Below, piece by piece: positions 1 through 14,486 of a stretch of 64,000 bases of DNA (position 1 is the first letter of the stretch; each line of letters starts with the position of its first letter). Source of the stretch: Montifringilla adamsi (Eukaryota; Chordata; Aves; Passeriformes; Passeridae); contig JAGGNK010013558.1 of NCBI GenBank assembly GCA_017590115.1, positions 9,847,752-9,911,751 of the forward strand, in the 5' to 3' direction. The notes beneath the pieces are model-generated. The model worked only from the letters and a program-made list of their open reading frames with translations. It was not told the DNA's origin and made no database searches. A program made the translations under genes and the position numbers.

Positions 1-57
1 CCCCCACTGCAAACGACACATAGTACTGACTACTGGAATAAAAACAACAATTTAAGG

Positions 58-80
58 AAAAAAAAAAAAAAAAAAAAAAA
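58..80. repeat. A23 homopolymer
   Basis: Twenty-three A bases. The 57 bases in front of it do not resemble a retrocopy that I know. Confidence 0.95.
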
Positions 81-844
81 GACACAAGGACATCACCTCA
101 GCAAAAAAGGAAAGTCCAAAACTCTTCTACACCGGCACAAATTTGAGCATAACCTAAATCCTACTAAAATGCAAACATCTCCTTTAGATTTAAAAGAGCT
201 ACTTATGCTTCATCAGAGACTATTGGAAGACACATATACAAACTTGTTTAGGTGCTAATCAATGTTCATTAACATATTTGCATTCTAGAAGTGGTTTAGA
301 AATTAAAATATCACATGAAAGACTCTGTATGTGGCACATAAGCCCAAAAAGAAAAGAACAGGGTATTATAAAACTGAAAGAGGCTGTACCGATTTCCTTT
401 GCTATTTACTCTACTAGAGTATTTCTCACTCATCATCTTGAAATCCCTAGTTGCAGTTAAATAAATACCATTCCATATAATGGTATTTTCTATCCACTAT
501 AACCACGATCTTATTTGTGGCTTATGCATTTAAGCACTTTTAACTTTTATCCAAAAGTACTGACTGATATTATTGTGTGGTACCACAGCACAGATCTAAT
601 TGCTTTCTCAATAACCTTACTGAAATCCGGCTGAAAAGATTTGATCAGGTCTCTGACTCCTAATTCAAAGCCCATTTAGGTCTTTGGGCATCCTTTTATT
701 TTATGTGAATAGGTTTTGGATCACTTCAAGAGTGACTGTGAAGTTTCATCCAGGCTTCACCTCTCCAAACAATGTCAAGACTTCTACCTTTAGGTTTAAA
801 GTACTGCCTGAATGTCTGAACATAAAATAATATATAGGCAAAAG

Positions 845-869
845 TGTGTGTGTGTGTGTGTGTGTGTGA
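845..869. repeat. (GT)12 microsatellite
   Basis: An uninterrupted GT dinucleotide run in FBN1 intron 6. Confidence 0.97.
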
Positions 870-3800
870 AATGCAGGTACAATCTACCCTCTGGACATAG
901 CAAAACAGACTGTAGAATAAACACAAGCCATTCCCTGCAGGCTTTTGGCAATAGTTTACACTAAGTGGCAAGTCATTACTGCTTTAGATATTTCTTGAAA
1001 TGCCAGTCATCTTGAACTCTTCTGGTATTTCCTGGGATTCAATGGGCAGTTGCCTAGAAATTTTGTATGTGGTATTTGATGCCAAATCACTGTGTAACAT
1101 CTTATAAGATTACCTAAATATTTATGAATAAAGAATAAAAGTTATATATGCATATGCACAAACCCCATCTAATTTGGTTAAATAATTTCAGACACTAAAA
1201 AACCCAGTTCTCATATCAAGAATTCCTTCAGCAGACAAACATGAAGCAGTCTCTCAGTAGTGGGAGACGTTAAAAGGAGCTCCTGTAAGCTGCACTCCAG
1301 ACAACTCCCACTGAAGTGTCAAAACTACCCTAAGTCTTCTCAGTAAGTCTCTCCTCCATTATGCTGAATTCAAAGGAAGTGTATTTATTCATTCATTTAT
1401 TTCAAAGAGGACCAGGATACCAGTCCTAATATGTTTGGGGGATAGTCGAATCATAGATGCAAAGGCTTGCTGCTGCTGCAGAGTAACAAAGAGAAATTCC
1501 TCCCAGCTTGAACTGAAACGGACATCAACAATGCAGGCTGCAGGAAGTTGTTATTTCTACTCAAAATTCTAAACAGCTGTTTTCAAGGCAGATTAAAAGA
1601 TTTTTCAATGTTTGGATTCAACTCAAGAGCTTTATCTAATGCATACTTTGTATTTGAGTATTTGTTGAATTAGAAATTTAATAGAGCAGCTGAGTATTTT
1701 AAAATCTTTTGGAAGATGTGAAAAAGGGATGTGAACTCTAGCACACCCTGTAAAACATAAATTTCTTACCAAAAGAATATGTTATTCATGTGCTCTGTAC
1801 ATTAGGTCAATTATTACTCACTTTCTTTGGAGAACCACCAAGTGCCTCCACCCTTTATAACAGAGCACTGTAATCAACTGTAGTAAGAATAGCAGAATTA
1901 TTTGAATACACACCGGTGGCTCAGGCCTGAGCTCAAGAAGGCTTGAACAGTAAGAGACTAAGAAGGATTTGCCATCATCTTTCCTTTCTAAGAGAGAAAT
2001 AAATTAATGTTTCCTTGTACACCTCTGTAAATAATTTCAATTGCACATAAATAGGGAACAATTTTAAAAAAGGAATGCTTTAAATTTGGCCTCCAATTTA
2101 AACACTTCTGTTATTTAATGACAAATTCCATAAACAATCTGATACCAAAACTTCTTCCACAGCACGTCTTTCATTTCCGCTAACCCAATTTAACCTCTCA
2201 TCTTCCTTGCACTCAGCAGCTGTACAAAGCACTTTTTTTGTACTGACATCAGCAAGTGACTGAAGTGTTAGTGCTAGATTTAAAATGCCTTCTAAAACGA
2301 CAACATTTTGTATTGAATTTGGAACCAAGTTTGATACAAGTTGTACTGTTATTTTAATATAGTATCACCTTTCATTAAACCATATCTTGTTGGGTTCCTG
2401 CTGGGACCTGAGAACTGAAATAGCACAAGGTTTAATGCATGGCACTTCATTTTGTCCAGCCTGCCTCAGGCCAAGAGAAGCATTTCAAATTATTTAGATA
2501 ACCACACAGATTAAATACCCAGCAAGATAGCTTGCTAAGTCATTCATCATTTGCCATTCCTGGCCTGTGCTTGTGTCTAGCAATGTTTTCACTAGAAGAG
2601 CCATTCAGATGAATGGAATGCACATCTCCACTGAGCCTCCCCTGCCCAAGCAGCAGTCTAAAAACGTCTCAATTGCCTCCAACATTATTTTCCCCAGATA
2701 TGTGAAAACTGGCTAGATCCTCTCTGTCATCATCTTCTTGCCTATCTTCCCTTCTCACCTGTATCTCTTGCTTTTGCTTTATGAACCCTATAACTCTACC
2801 AAATTTTAGTGTACTAAAGCATTATCATCTCCTTACTTCAATCCCTCAAAAAGTTCACCAATCGTCCTCTTACTACTCTTTAACCCCTCAATTCAAGAAC
2901 TAATTAATAGCTGGAATTAGTTCACACCACAGGGTGTAATTCAATTTCAAACATAATACCTGCATCATTAAGCTATATCTTACCTTAAAGGTCATTAAGG
3001 TGCCCAAGCAACTTAACATCAACTCTCCTTTCACAGAGGTGGGTAACTCACCTCTTTTCTCACTGCAGATCTTTTGGCCTTTGAAGCCTGTGGCTTGGAA
3101 GTAATTTTTGACCCTGAGGCTTCTTCTGAAGTCTGTATTAATCCAACTGTAAAGCTGCCATACTTGCATTTTACTTTCCAAGTTACCACCCATACTGTCC
3201 CACCAGGACATGGAGATTCTCATAAAGGCTTTCATCATATCCCAGCAGGACAATTATACTTCACTGCTTGCTGGTTTTACTATTACTTCTTTTAAACGTT
3301 TCAAGTCCAAGTAGTGCTCTGTCATTGTACTGCTCAACTGAGCTAAGACATCTGGACAATCCAGATGAGAGACCAGTCCAATGGCCCTTGAAGAAATAGT
3401 TCAAGGTGTGTCTCACTTGAAGAGTCACCTTAATTGCACATTAAAGAAAGTGCACAGCATGCTTTTTCCACTGTATGTTTATCACTTTTTTCTTGCTGTA
3501 GTTCTCTGAAACATAAGCAAACAGGAGCTGTTGAGGTCCTAAAACCTCCCATCACTGAGGTACTCAGCTGCCTCCTAAATCAGGTGAAATTATCAAGTAC
3601 CTAATAGGTCTCCCCATCTTTTTGTATTAAGTGACAAGCAGGTAACTATAATTAGTGTCAAGTGCAAACAGGAAAACTCTCCTGACAGTCTGTCTGTAGT
3701 TATTAATATTACTCAGATTTAAAACCATTCCCTATTCCACACCCCATGAACCACTGCAGTTTTGTCAACTTATTCCTCATTTTTAAACTAACTGTTCCAT

Positions 3801-4061
3801 TTTTAAAATTTTATTAGGCAAGTACATTAGATGTCAAAGGCATAACATGTGCTTTCATTTCACAGCACTCAATCAATCACTGCCACAGGAGAAAAACACT
3901 CTCTGGATAACAGAACACACAAATAAGAAAAAAAACCACAGAAGATCCAGAATAATGAACACTTGGACAATGTTAGCAGTGGATCTTCATTAAATAGCTA
4001 ATAGGTCTGAATGGTACAGCTGGAGGTGCTACAAATCACAGACTAACACATATTTTAGCAC

Positions 4062-4165
4062 ATTTTCCACAGTCCTGGACAATCTGCTCCAACTGGTCCT
4101 GTTCGAGCAGGGAAGGTGACTATGTGACCTAAAGAGGTCCCTTCCACCCTAAGCAATTCTCTAAG
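4062..4165 (+). mobile_element. CR1 LINE 3' end fragment
   Basis: The stretch CTGCTCCAACTGGTCCTGTT, CGAGCAGGGAAGG and AAAGAGGTCCCTTCCACCCT, then GCAATTCT, matches the CR1 3' terminus in sense orientation, with one remnant of the terminal ATTCT octamer. Confidence 0.85.
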
Positions 4166-7100
4166 CTGAAATACAGTTACAAATTACCCTCTCTCCCTGT
4201 AAATCTTACAGTTCTATTTTTAAAAGAATGTAAATGCATCGTTTGATAGGCAGGAGTTACCCCACTAACCAGCAAATATGCATTTTGTTGTGCTGCCTGT
4301 TTTTGCCAGAGATAAACTGATTTTCCAAACCTTGCTGAAAATTCAACTATCAATAGATTCAATGGAGCAATTGTAATTAATGGGACCAAGATAAAAGGAC
4401 CTAGAGCAAAAGCTGAGGGCTTAATCTTGAGAACAGAGAGTACTATGAGGTCCCTGTGCATACAGAAATAAGGAAAATGGTAAGTCTTGCAAAATATTAC
4501 TGAACTTATGACTGCTGCTGCAATGCCAGCAAGGACATCTCTGGCTTTGTCCCATGCTGTGTGCAGTGGTGCAGGATGAAAGCCACTGCCTCCCCAAGGA
4601 GGCAACAACTGTGAGCATACAGGTTTCTCCTCAGCTCCTGCTTCCCCATGACTGTCAGCACCTCCGTGTCAGAAGAAAAAGCCCTAAAGGGCCACAGAAG
4701 ACCATTCATTCCAAGGAGTAAGGAGCAAATGGGGACAGTACTGAACACCTGGCAATCACTGGGTAAACTTTGCAAAAAACATAAACATTGAGGATAGGAT
4801 CATTATAAAACATGACTGAGATCACTTGGTAAGCCAGGCTTATTCGAGCAAATGCTTTTTAAAAATTGAAGCACACACTAAGTTAAACATTCAGGGACAA
4901 GTAAAACAGTGCAAAGACCACTCTTTCAGAATGGGAGACCTATAATCTGAATCACATCACCATGGAAAGAAATGAAGGCTATGGCACAGCAGACTTAGTT
5001 CCATTAACCTACCTGTGCTAGTTTAGCTTGGGTAATGCCTGCAATGGATACAAAGTCAATGTATAAGACCACAGTCAAAACTCAGGTGCTAAAAAAGGTT
5101 CACATTTCTTAAAATATAAACCCACGTGTATATATGTGTAAACACACATGCACTTTTAATAACTTTCATGCTTTTTTAAAATTAAGTATCCAAAGCCTTT
5201 GCATGTCTAGCTACAGGGAAGGGAAATACTGAATCTTGGTTTCTTTATGTAGCAAATTCCACCTTTTTTTTTCCAAAAGAAGTTTCTTCTGGATAAAGAG
5301 TGCAAAGCCAAGCTCTGTTTTACAGCATAGCAGAATTTGGAGAGTAATATTTCTCTCAGGGCTCCTTTCTTTTCAGACCTTATTTAGGCCTCTTTTCCTA
5401 CAGCATTTCTCTAAAGTGCCAAACTGTACAAGCTATCATAAAAAAAAAAATATAAAAACTACTCAGTCATTATTCATGAACCTCTCAAGGGCAACTGGAA
5501 CTGAGAATGCGTCTGTCCTTACAGCTGCTCTTAGGTAGTTGTTTCCCACAATTTTTTGCAGCTTTTATGCTGATATAGGGTAGATCTCTTTCTAAATCTA
5601 ACAGTTTACTTTAGAAAAGTCTTGTTTTTACAGAGATTTCAACAGCGCTGTTACAAATACGTAGCAAAAAAACTTACATGTGTCAAAACAGTTACACTGA
5701 CCACTTTGACCACCTCTGTTTAAGATGCATTTTCATTAGCATTTTGCAGCTGACCTACATAAAAGAATTGTTTTACTTGGAAATGCCTTCATCAGTTTAT
5801 CCTTTTGTTAGGTTAGATCTATGTTTTAAAAGAGGTTTCTTTTCTTTGTTAGAACTGGCCATCTAAAAAGTTTTAGTTCACTTGTAAAAACAAAGAAAAA
5901 AAAGTAAGTCACAAACTCTACTGAGGCATCATGCATACTGATACTTGCTTCTGTGGCAACTCTAACAAAAACTCTCAGCTTACCAGTCCAAGAAGAAAAA
6001 AAGCTATGAACGGGTGATTCACAAAGAAAACATTTGTTTTCGCTGTAGCAAATCAGAGGATTTCAGGTAGCGATGCTTTCCTATATCAAAATATATTGCA
6101 GCCCAGAGAAGGAGTCATTTTCTCCATTAACAGCTAAATAGGCATTGTTAGGTTAAGTTCTCAGCTGCATTTACTCATTCCCTATATTATGTCTGACTCT
6201 GGGAGTCACCATTTCAAAGGCACTTTTTCTTTGGAAAGTTCCATGAGAAATCAGTTGTGGCCAGCTATTTTATTTTTTACAAGTTTGGGCTGAAATTAGA
6301 AAAATGGGCCTGGTAAAATGGTACTAAGAGGGGAGCACGAGCCCTAAGATACACATTCTGAAGGCCTCAAATGTAACACCATGCTGCAATGACAACCAAT
6401 ATCAATAAAAGCTGATTCAATCTTTCAGCACAAAAACACCAAAAAAAAAAAAAAATTACTCTCGTGATACAACATATGAGAGGGATTCTTTCCAGTTCTC
6501 CCTGGAACACTGCAGAGCACAGATCTGGCAGTGAAGGCCAGTCAGGGAAGCTACAGCTTTCAACTGTCTGCACTGTGTATATGGAAGTTATAGCTGTATG
6601 ATCTGCATGTAACATCCTATAATCTCTCCATGTAGGTAACTTCTACAAAGCCTCTCCTGCACTGGCCTCCAGTCTTCATTTCTCAAGATACTACAAGGCA
6701 GACAGCAAGAACCACATGCAGGCAAAGGCAACACAAGGTCCAGCCTGGCTGCAGTGAGAGCTGAACCCAATTTTTTGCACAGCAAAACTCCAGAATGCAG
6801 CAGGAGCCAGAAGCTGCCAGCAAAGCTGGAGGCAGGAGGCAGGTTCAACAACAAAGCTGTTTGCTGTACCAGAAGAATGATCTAGTGACTCTCCTGTGAG
6901 TCCTTTCAATGTCCTACATACAAGAACCAAATCTTACAGATTAGAACAGCAGCTATTTCATTCAAATGTCTTTGTGATAATTTATACCAAATATAGACTC
7001 CACAATTTGTGATTAAAATTGTATGCATCTCCACTGCTACGACTAAAATCAAAACAAAGCAAAGTCCAAACAATACTTTACTGCACATCTAAAGGTCAGT

Positions 7101-10100
7101 GTCCTTAGCAGCCAATCAAGAAAGCATGGAAATATAAAAAGGTCTGCCAAATAGCTGAATGAAAACTTTAGATTTGTTTGACTGAAATCAAAACTCAATT
7201 TGGAACAAAATGTGAATGTTCAGCTTCATGTACAAAAGTTGGAGCCCTCACATCTCACAAGAGACCCAAGCCATATGTACTTAATCATTTATGGATCTTG
7301 ATTAAGCTTATGAGCATATATCTGAAGAAACACTTTAAAATTGGCTATATGATATTTTAAGACACACAAAGCATAGAGCAAGCAACACAGGACCAGTTAT
7401 GGGGTGAAGATGCAAGGAACAGAACAATGGATGAAAGCCTTCCCATACATAAGATCCCTAAAAATGCTTTTTGGCATTAAATAACAGACTGAGCTGAGTC
7501 CTGAGTTCTGATCCAGAGATCTATTGATTATATTGCTAAGTATTACAAACCACCTAAATCACACACAATCATTCTGTAGAGGGTGACTTCTTGACCATAA
7601 AGCGGCAGCTTCAATTTTAAAAATTAAAAAACTCATCCAGTTATCTTAACCTCTTTGTTAGAAAAGATAACCCAATGGAATTTTTATTCTAAAACTGAAA
7701 GGCATCACAGGTGACAATATACTGAAATTATTTTAAAGTCAGCAAAACATCACTCTGTGACTAAATATATTGCTCTTCAATCTGAAGCCATTTTTCATAA
7801 CCTTTCAGGGGGGAAAAATGTTTGCAAGAGTCCTTATTGCAGGCCTTCAAGTTTAGCCATCCTTCAGTTTGCTGCTACAACATTGTACATGCATGCATTC
7901 ATGTTACAGGGCTGCAGAAACTACATGTCTATGTCAACAGATGTGTTTTTTGGAAGAAAGCAACAGAAATCAAATTTATTCAAATGTTTGCCAGCTACCA
8001 TATGCTGCAATGCTACTTTAAATGCAACATAAGGCTTTGGGAACATACTTTTACTGCTATCTACACTTTGTTATTTACTTTCCATTTAGACTAAATACCA
8101 GAGACGGGGCACACTAAGGGGTGCAGTGTCCTCTTTGTAAAAACATTCTACCCGTTGTAGTATTTAGAAAGAAAAAAAAATATACAGAGCCCTACATTAC
8201 TCTTGACCACTTTCAGCGGCTGCACTTTCATAGGGAGGCTCCGGGAAAGATATTTTTACATATGGCATTAATTCTGGGAACTTTTAATAATGGCCAAATA
8301 TAATTAAAAATTATGCAAAAATTCCTGCCATGAAGAGAGCAGTACAGAAACGACTCTGTTTGAAGAAAAAGCAATCATTTGCTCATATTCTGAGTCCATA
8401 AAAAAACAAAACACACGTGGTACGTTTTTAATATTTGAACTACATCAGGCCCAATTCTACTCCTATGCAAAGCGAGTGGCAAAACTCCAGAATGCAGCAG
8501 GATTGAGCCCCTGATGTTGTCACAAGCATTCAAGTAAACAAACAGGTCTGTAACACATTCTAAGCTTCCACTGTGTTCCTCTAAATGAATCCAGACAGAA
8601 AAAGAAAAGCACATTTCATTGCATTTCTGCAATACAAGGAGAACAACAATGTACAACCTTGTGTTATATAGAACTCACTCTCTTAAAGTATTATCACCCA
8701 AATGTCTAAAGAGAAACTGTTTCAAAGAGTCAAGAAAACCTTTGTGTACAAATCTGAAGACAGCTCTACCAAATCTGGTTTTGGATCTTCCTGAGCTCCT
8801 AACATCAATTTTTCTCTGGACTTTCATGAAGTGCAAGATACAGGGATGTTTTCACAAACACCCAAACGTGGGCATCTCCCACAGCCAGCTAAATCCCCTA
8901 GGCTCTTTTACAGACAATAGAAAGAGCTGTCAGTGTTCTGAGTCATCCTCAGGGGAACACAAACTAAGTCTCTGCTCTCAGTCTCTTCAGCAACTCTGAA
9001 AGAAACTGCAGAATCTGTAACTCACTCAAGTTATTCAGCATTAACAGTAAAATGGCATAAGGATGGCATCCAGTTTTTAACCAGTGGGAGAAGTTTTGCT
9101 TTGTCCACATCTTCATTTTCTGCTATCTGTGACTTCATTAATAATATGATTACTGATAAATTAAAAGCTGAGTGCATCTCTCAGATCTTAACTGACTCTG
9201 AAAGCTTGGGCCAAAATCCAGCAAGGCCCTTAAGCACTTGCATAATTCTAAGCATATTGACATCTTGGGTTTGAACTTAAAGGCATGTCAAAGCTCTTCA
9301 CTGGACCACTACCAGAGAACTCAGCACCTTCCTAAAAGAAGTCCCTGAAGTTCAATTTTTAACTGAGGCAATATCTGTGAAATATTTTCCTTCTTGGGCT
9401 ATGTATTTTAAATGTGTCTTAAATGGCTGTAGGAAGCATTCCCAACTCCACTACACTTTTACTGTTGAGTTTATGTCAAGTCCACCTTTTTGAACACTAT
9501 TCCACAGAAAAGCCAGGTCTGTTGTTTTATGACACAGCTGCATATACTTGACAGTATGTCCAGGCAGCTTCTCCTGCTCTGGACAGGAGCCAACCACCAC
9601 ACACAACAGCTCAGGAATTAATGATACATGTGCACCATGCTAAAGTTATTGATCCAGCTCTGGTGAAGCCTGTCTCACCAGTGACATGGCATACACTCCC
9701 AAGACATGAAGAGGAACTCCACTAATAAAAGTGAATCTCAAAATTCCTTATGCTCATGTTTATTGTGTTTTACACTAAGATTAACACTTCTAAGACATAC
9801 AAAAAAGTGATTTGTGTGCCAAAACGGTCCAAGGCCAGCTGCTACCCTCTCAAAGAATGACTGAATAAATACATAGAAATACTTATGCCACAAATTTGAT
9901 GGTGTTTGTTACACTTTGAAAGCAGTGGGTTTTTCACTAGATAAAGCCCTTGACCTACACAGAAGTCTTGCAGATCTTCATTAGCAATCACATGGTCAAC
10001 ATTTGCTGAGGTAATGTATGGAAAAACTATTAAAACAGTAGACACTGTTTTAGAACAGAACTACACAACTTGTCTCCATGGCTAAGAAACTGGATCTAAT

Positions 10101-12663
10101 TTTGTTCCAACCACCTGCAACATTTTAAATGTTTTCCCTATCGGATTATTAGAATAACCCCACGTGTTTGGTTGCCTCGACATTGTTTTATTCAAGTCAG
10201 TTCTAAGTTATGACATATGCAGCAAAGGCTGGAATATTCTTTGGTGTGTGACATATGTGCCACAAACACTCTTTGACTGTTACTGTTAGTTGATGCTTGT
10301 AGAGAAAAGCGCTGGGTGATACAGAGCAGTAAATTACTTCCATAACTGTTAGTTTGTGGGATGGCATAACCTAGAAGTCAAATCACAGCCAAACAGATGG
10401 AGAATGTGTATGCCACAAAACCGTATCACTTCACATTACGTTTATATCCAGAAATGGTGTTTTCAAAACAATCTGCTTCTCCTGCTTCTGCCAGAAATGG
10501 CATAGTTTAAGACACCATTTCTCTTCCTTCCCTGCACCCCCACCCCAGCTCCATGCAGAGATGCTTTGGTTTTGTTGTTTTGTTTCCTCCCCTCTTTCTT
10601 TTCTTTCTAATAAACACACCATTTTACTCTACAAGGCATGAATCTTGTCAATTTACTGGCTAACATCCATTCACATGTACATCAGAAGCCCACCAGGGAG
10701 TGTCAAATCCACAGAACTTTCCAAAGCTAGATTCAAAATATGGACCTCTTACTTAGCTGACAGCTGTGTAAAATCATATGCAGCCAGACAACTCCCCAGT
10801 GACCACACAGGTGCATGTGCTGAACAAGGCAAGTTATTCTAAGACCAAGATTAGTTTATACTTCAACAGTTATCTACAGAAAAAGTTTTTCTCATGGCAT
10901 AATGTGATTCTGAGACCAAAAACCACCACACCCTTTTTAGAGGAGGGGAACATATTAGCTAAGCTAGGTAGAGAGGCTGCATAAAATCTGTGAAAGCAGC
11001 CAAATTTCAGAGGTTTTCTGGGAAGATATGACAATCATTTGGCCTCAACACAGCAAGAAAGCATTAACCAGGAATACTACAGCTCATTAATGTCTCTTTT
11101 CTCTTTTATTGATAACTATAAAATCAAACATGTGTTTTAAGTAAAAAACTGCCTATGGACCAGGCATGTAAGTTAAAGATTTCCACCTCAATTGTGCTCA
11201 ATAGCATGCATGTAATTTCAGGACAGCTTGACTTGGCTCAAATGGCTCTGTGCCACCAGTTTCTCACTCCACCCACCACCTGAGGGACAGGACTGAAGCT
11301 GTTACCAGGATTCAGCCTAGAAACTTGCCCTAATGATGTGGAATCAAACTGGTCTCAGATCAGGCAACACAAAAGTAGAACTCAACAATTGTCTTCTGAA
11401 CTTAGACTTTACAATCCTCACCAGACTGAAGGCTCAAAAACTTCACCATGAAGAACAAGCAGTAATTGCTTGCAATTCCAAGTCTTTGCAGTAATATTCC
11501 ATGGTTTCTCACCTATATGCATTTATTCTCTTCAAAATTAGGAACTTCAACCTAATTGCCCTTTCCTCTTACTCCTCTCCAGCAGTGTGATCCCACGATT
11601 CAGAACTGAACTACTTTTCAATCCTTGGAAAAACCTCACCATTGCTTTGAACTACTTTTTTAACATCTGAGTGGACAACTGGCACAACTTCACACAGTGC
11701 CAGCATGGTAGTTTTATCTGCTGCAGGGAGTGTTGGAAAAATCTAATTCATCAGTTTAAGCACAGGAAAAAAAACCTCTGGTCCCCTCAGAGTAGTTGTC
11801 TGTATCACCCACCTATGCTGCCACATTAAAAAGCCAACTGTTACTCCTCCAGGCGCAGCACTGACAGCAGAGATCACCTGACACACTCATTGACAGAAAT
11901 TTCATGTGCTAAGCACATCCCCTACATGGAAGCCCAAAATCAGATTATTAATTTCTATTCTGTCCCAGTTTCATAGAGATGTAACACAACTTATTCTATT
12001 AATAGAATGTATGAATCTCCAACTACACAGACAAATTGCTCTGACAAATGAAAATATTTTATTTGCATTTTTATAAAACTCAACAGGATTATACCTAAAT
12101 ATTGTCCACTGTACTGCTCACAAATGAAGTATTAAATTGGTTTAATAACCCTGAAAAAAAATTCACATACCATATAAGGTAGTTGGTATCACTGTGTTTT
12201 CATTTGAAGATTATCACTGTGGATATGCAACTAAAAAGCTAAATTAAAAACAATAAATCTATACAAAATGGAAAAGAGAATTGAATAAACTCTACAAAAG
12301 AGAACATAACAATGACAGAGGCAAGACGCTACTTATCATGTATATCAAATGCAAAAACCTTTTCTGATGACTTAGAAACTGACGTTTGAGCAAAAGCACA
12401 CCAACACTTTCATTTGCCACCTCTTTCACTAGAATGTTTTTATCACAAAAAAAGTAACCAGTTACGTCTGTGTTTCATCCTGGCCTCTATCCTTATGAAG
12501 TTCACATACTTCTAAAAATGCCACTTATAATTTATTTTCTGTCTTGAGACCAACAAAAGCAAACACAACCAATTCAGCTACAGAATACAATAGGTAATGG
12601 CCCAACAACCCCACTGCTAGAGGTGTTGGAACATGATTCTTCCCACTGATTTAGGGCACGTAC

Positions 12664-12759
12664 CTCTCTCACACTGGGGTCCAGTAAAGCCATATGTGCA
12701 AGCACAGCGGTTCGGAGCTACACATCTCCCTCCGTTTAGACATCCATTTTCACAGACAG
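12664..12759 (-). CDS. FBN1: FBN1 exon 6: third EGF-like domain
   Basis: This 96-nt phase 1-1 exon encodes [20 protein letters not shown] followed by [11 protein letters not shown]. The acceptor is CTTTGATCCAG and the donor is GTACGTG. The exon ends with the first G of the expected Asp codon of the DYRTGPC start of the first hybrid domain, which lies outside the window. [19 protein letters not shown] separates FBN1 from FBN2, which has CQNGGRCIGPNRCACVYGF at this place (from memory). Confidence 0.96.
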
Positions 12760-14447
12760 CTGGATCAAAGGGAAGGCAAGAGTAATCTTTACTGAGCTGT
12801 TTGCAGAAAGACATGAAGGTATGTACTTGGCCAACTTAGGTAAACTGGTAAAAATGGTAAACATACCAAACTCTTTTCCTAGAATCTTCTTCATGACCTT
12901 TTACTACTTCCTGGCCTTATTAGTACCGTGAGCTCATCTTTTCAGGGGAGCATAACACAAATACAGGAACAACCACAGCTTTTCTGACCTCTCAGAGCCT
13001 TTCTCTTTGGGATAGCTGGACAATCCCATAACTTCAAAATAATATCTCTTTCAAACTTGTAACAAACAAACACTGATAGAGATTGCAGATAGAAGATGGA
13101 GAAGAATATTTCATCTCTAAATCCTCAAATGTTTTGTTGCTTCTGTAATAATCCAGTATTAAAATAAATAATGCTATTAAATAAATAATGCTATTAACTA
13201 GGATAGCAAAATTTAATCAATACCTATTCCATGTTAATTCAAGATACTCTTCCTCTGTATCATGTTGTCATTAGCTTCAGAAGTCAATTTTTTAATAATA
13301 AACTCCAAAAGCAATTCTTCTCAGAAATAATCAGAAAATACAACACGCACATGAAAAAGGAGATTTTAAATACAATTTGATGTTCATTGAGTAATGTTAT
13401 TCTTTGTTCCGTTTCACATTCACTTCAGTAGAAAGAAGATTTCCATTTATCCTCTTTTATCCACTTGATATTTCACAGTGAAGGCAGAAATACAATTCTT
13501 AATCCTTTCACCATGTGATCCTCCTCCAGATTATTAGGGTAAATTCCTAGTCCCACTGAAGTTCATGTAAAGTGTGCCATTGATTTTGACAGAGCACAAA
13601 AGGTTTTCATTAAATGAGCTAAACACATTTTCTGTGTCAGACCAATATTTCACTAGATAGCAATGTGACAGCCTTGGTTAAAAGCAGTATCTACATCCTT
13701 ATTTGAGTTACTTCACAGCATTCCAGCCAAGAACAAGAGAGCACCAGAGTCAGTTTGGGAGAGATTTCAAGCAGCACATCCAGGATTGCTTTTGACTAAG
13801 GACTGATCAAGGAAATAAAAAAAATCTGTCAATCAACTCTAGTAAGACAACATCAACATTTCTAAAGCATAATCTAAGTCTTATGCAAACACTGAAATGA
13901 AAACAAGACTTTTTATTAAAAATCCTAATTTTATCTATAAAATGAAAACTGAATCCCATGTAAAATTTAGATGTATGACCCACTGCTCTAGTGGGTGAGA
14001 AGTTCTGGAGGTCAATGGGAATTATGGCAGTGTGAGAACTACAGGATCAAGTTATATCCAATTATTATGAAGTCACATGATGTTTATTTTAATAGTCTTG
14101 ATCAGTAAGAATTCACTCAGCATTCATTACAAAGTCAAGTGTTTTTCTGTAAAATTTCACTATACCTGATCAAAAACTAGCTCAACAGCAGCTGAAGTTT
14201 AGTGCTAGAGTGTCCAATCCACACATCACAGAATCACTTAACAGTATCTACATTCCTAGGAGGGTACTTACGCTGTCCACAGTGAGTTCCTGTATATCCC
14301 TTCTGACAGAGGCAATGGTCATCACTGCAGCTACCTCCATTCATGCACCGGATGTTACAGTGTTGGACTTGAAAGGAAAAAGATTTTCCTCAGTTAAATC
14401 AAACCAGCCAGAAACACTTTAATGTTTGCTAAAGGTAAACGTTCACT

Positions 14448-14486
<39 letters not shown>

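Larger units (their letters stand above)
1..12663 (-). other. FBN1: FBN1 intron 6 (partial, more than 12.6 kb)
   Basis: I looked for the exon encoding the start of the first hybrid domain (DYRTGPCF...CQGQL...MCPAQP) and did not find it, so all of this is intron. It is AT-rich, with an A run (58-80), a GT microsatellite (845-869), a 15-A run (6441-6455) and one CR1 fragment near 4.1 kb. An exon-like minus-strand segment at 3052-3132 is reported as a finding. No other gene is supported. Confidence 0.85.

Noticed and set aside
3280..3370. TTAGCTCAGTTGAGCAG on the minus strand resembles a tRNA A box, raising the idea of a tRNA or tRNA-derived SINE
   Set aside because: No matching B box (GGTTCGAATCC type) follows, and the acceptor and anticodon stems do not pair, so neither a tRNA gene nor a SINE can be supported.
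1..12663. Search for the next FBN1 exon (hybrid domain, DYRTGPCF and MCPAQP motifs)
   Set aside because: No matching codon pattern was found on the minus strand, so the exon lies outside the window.
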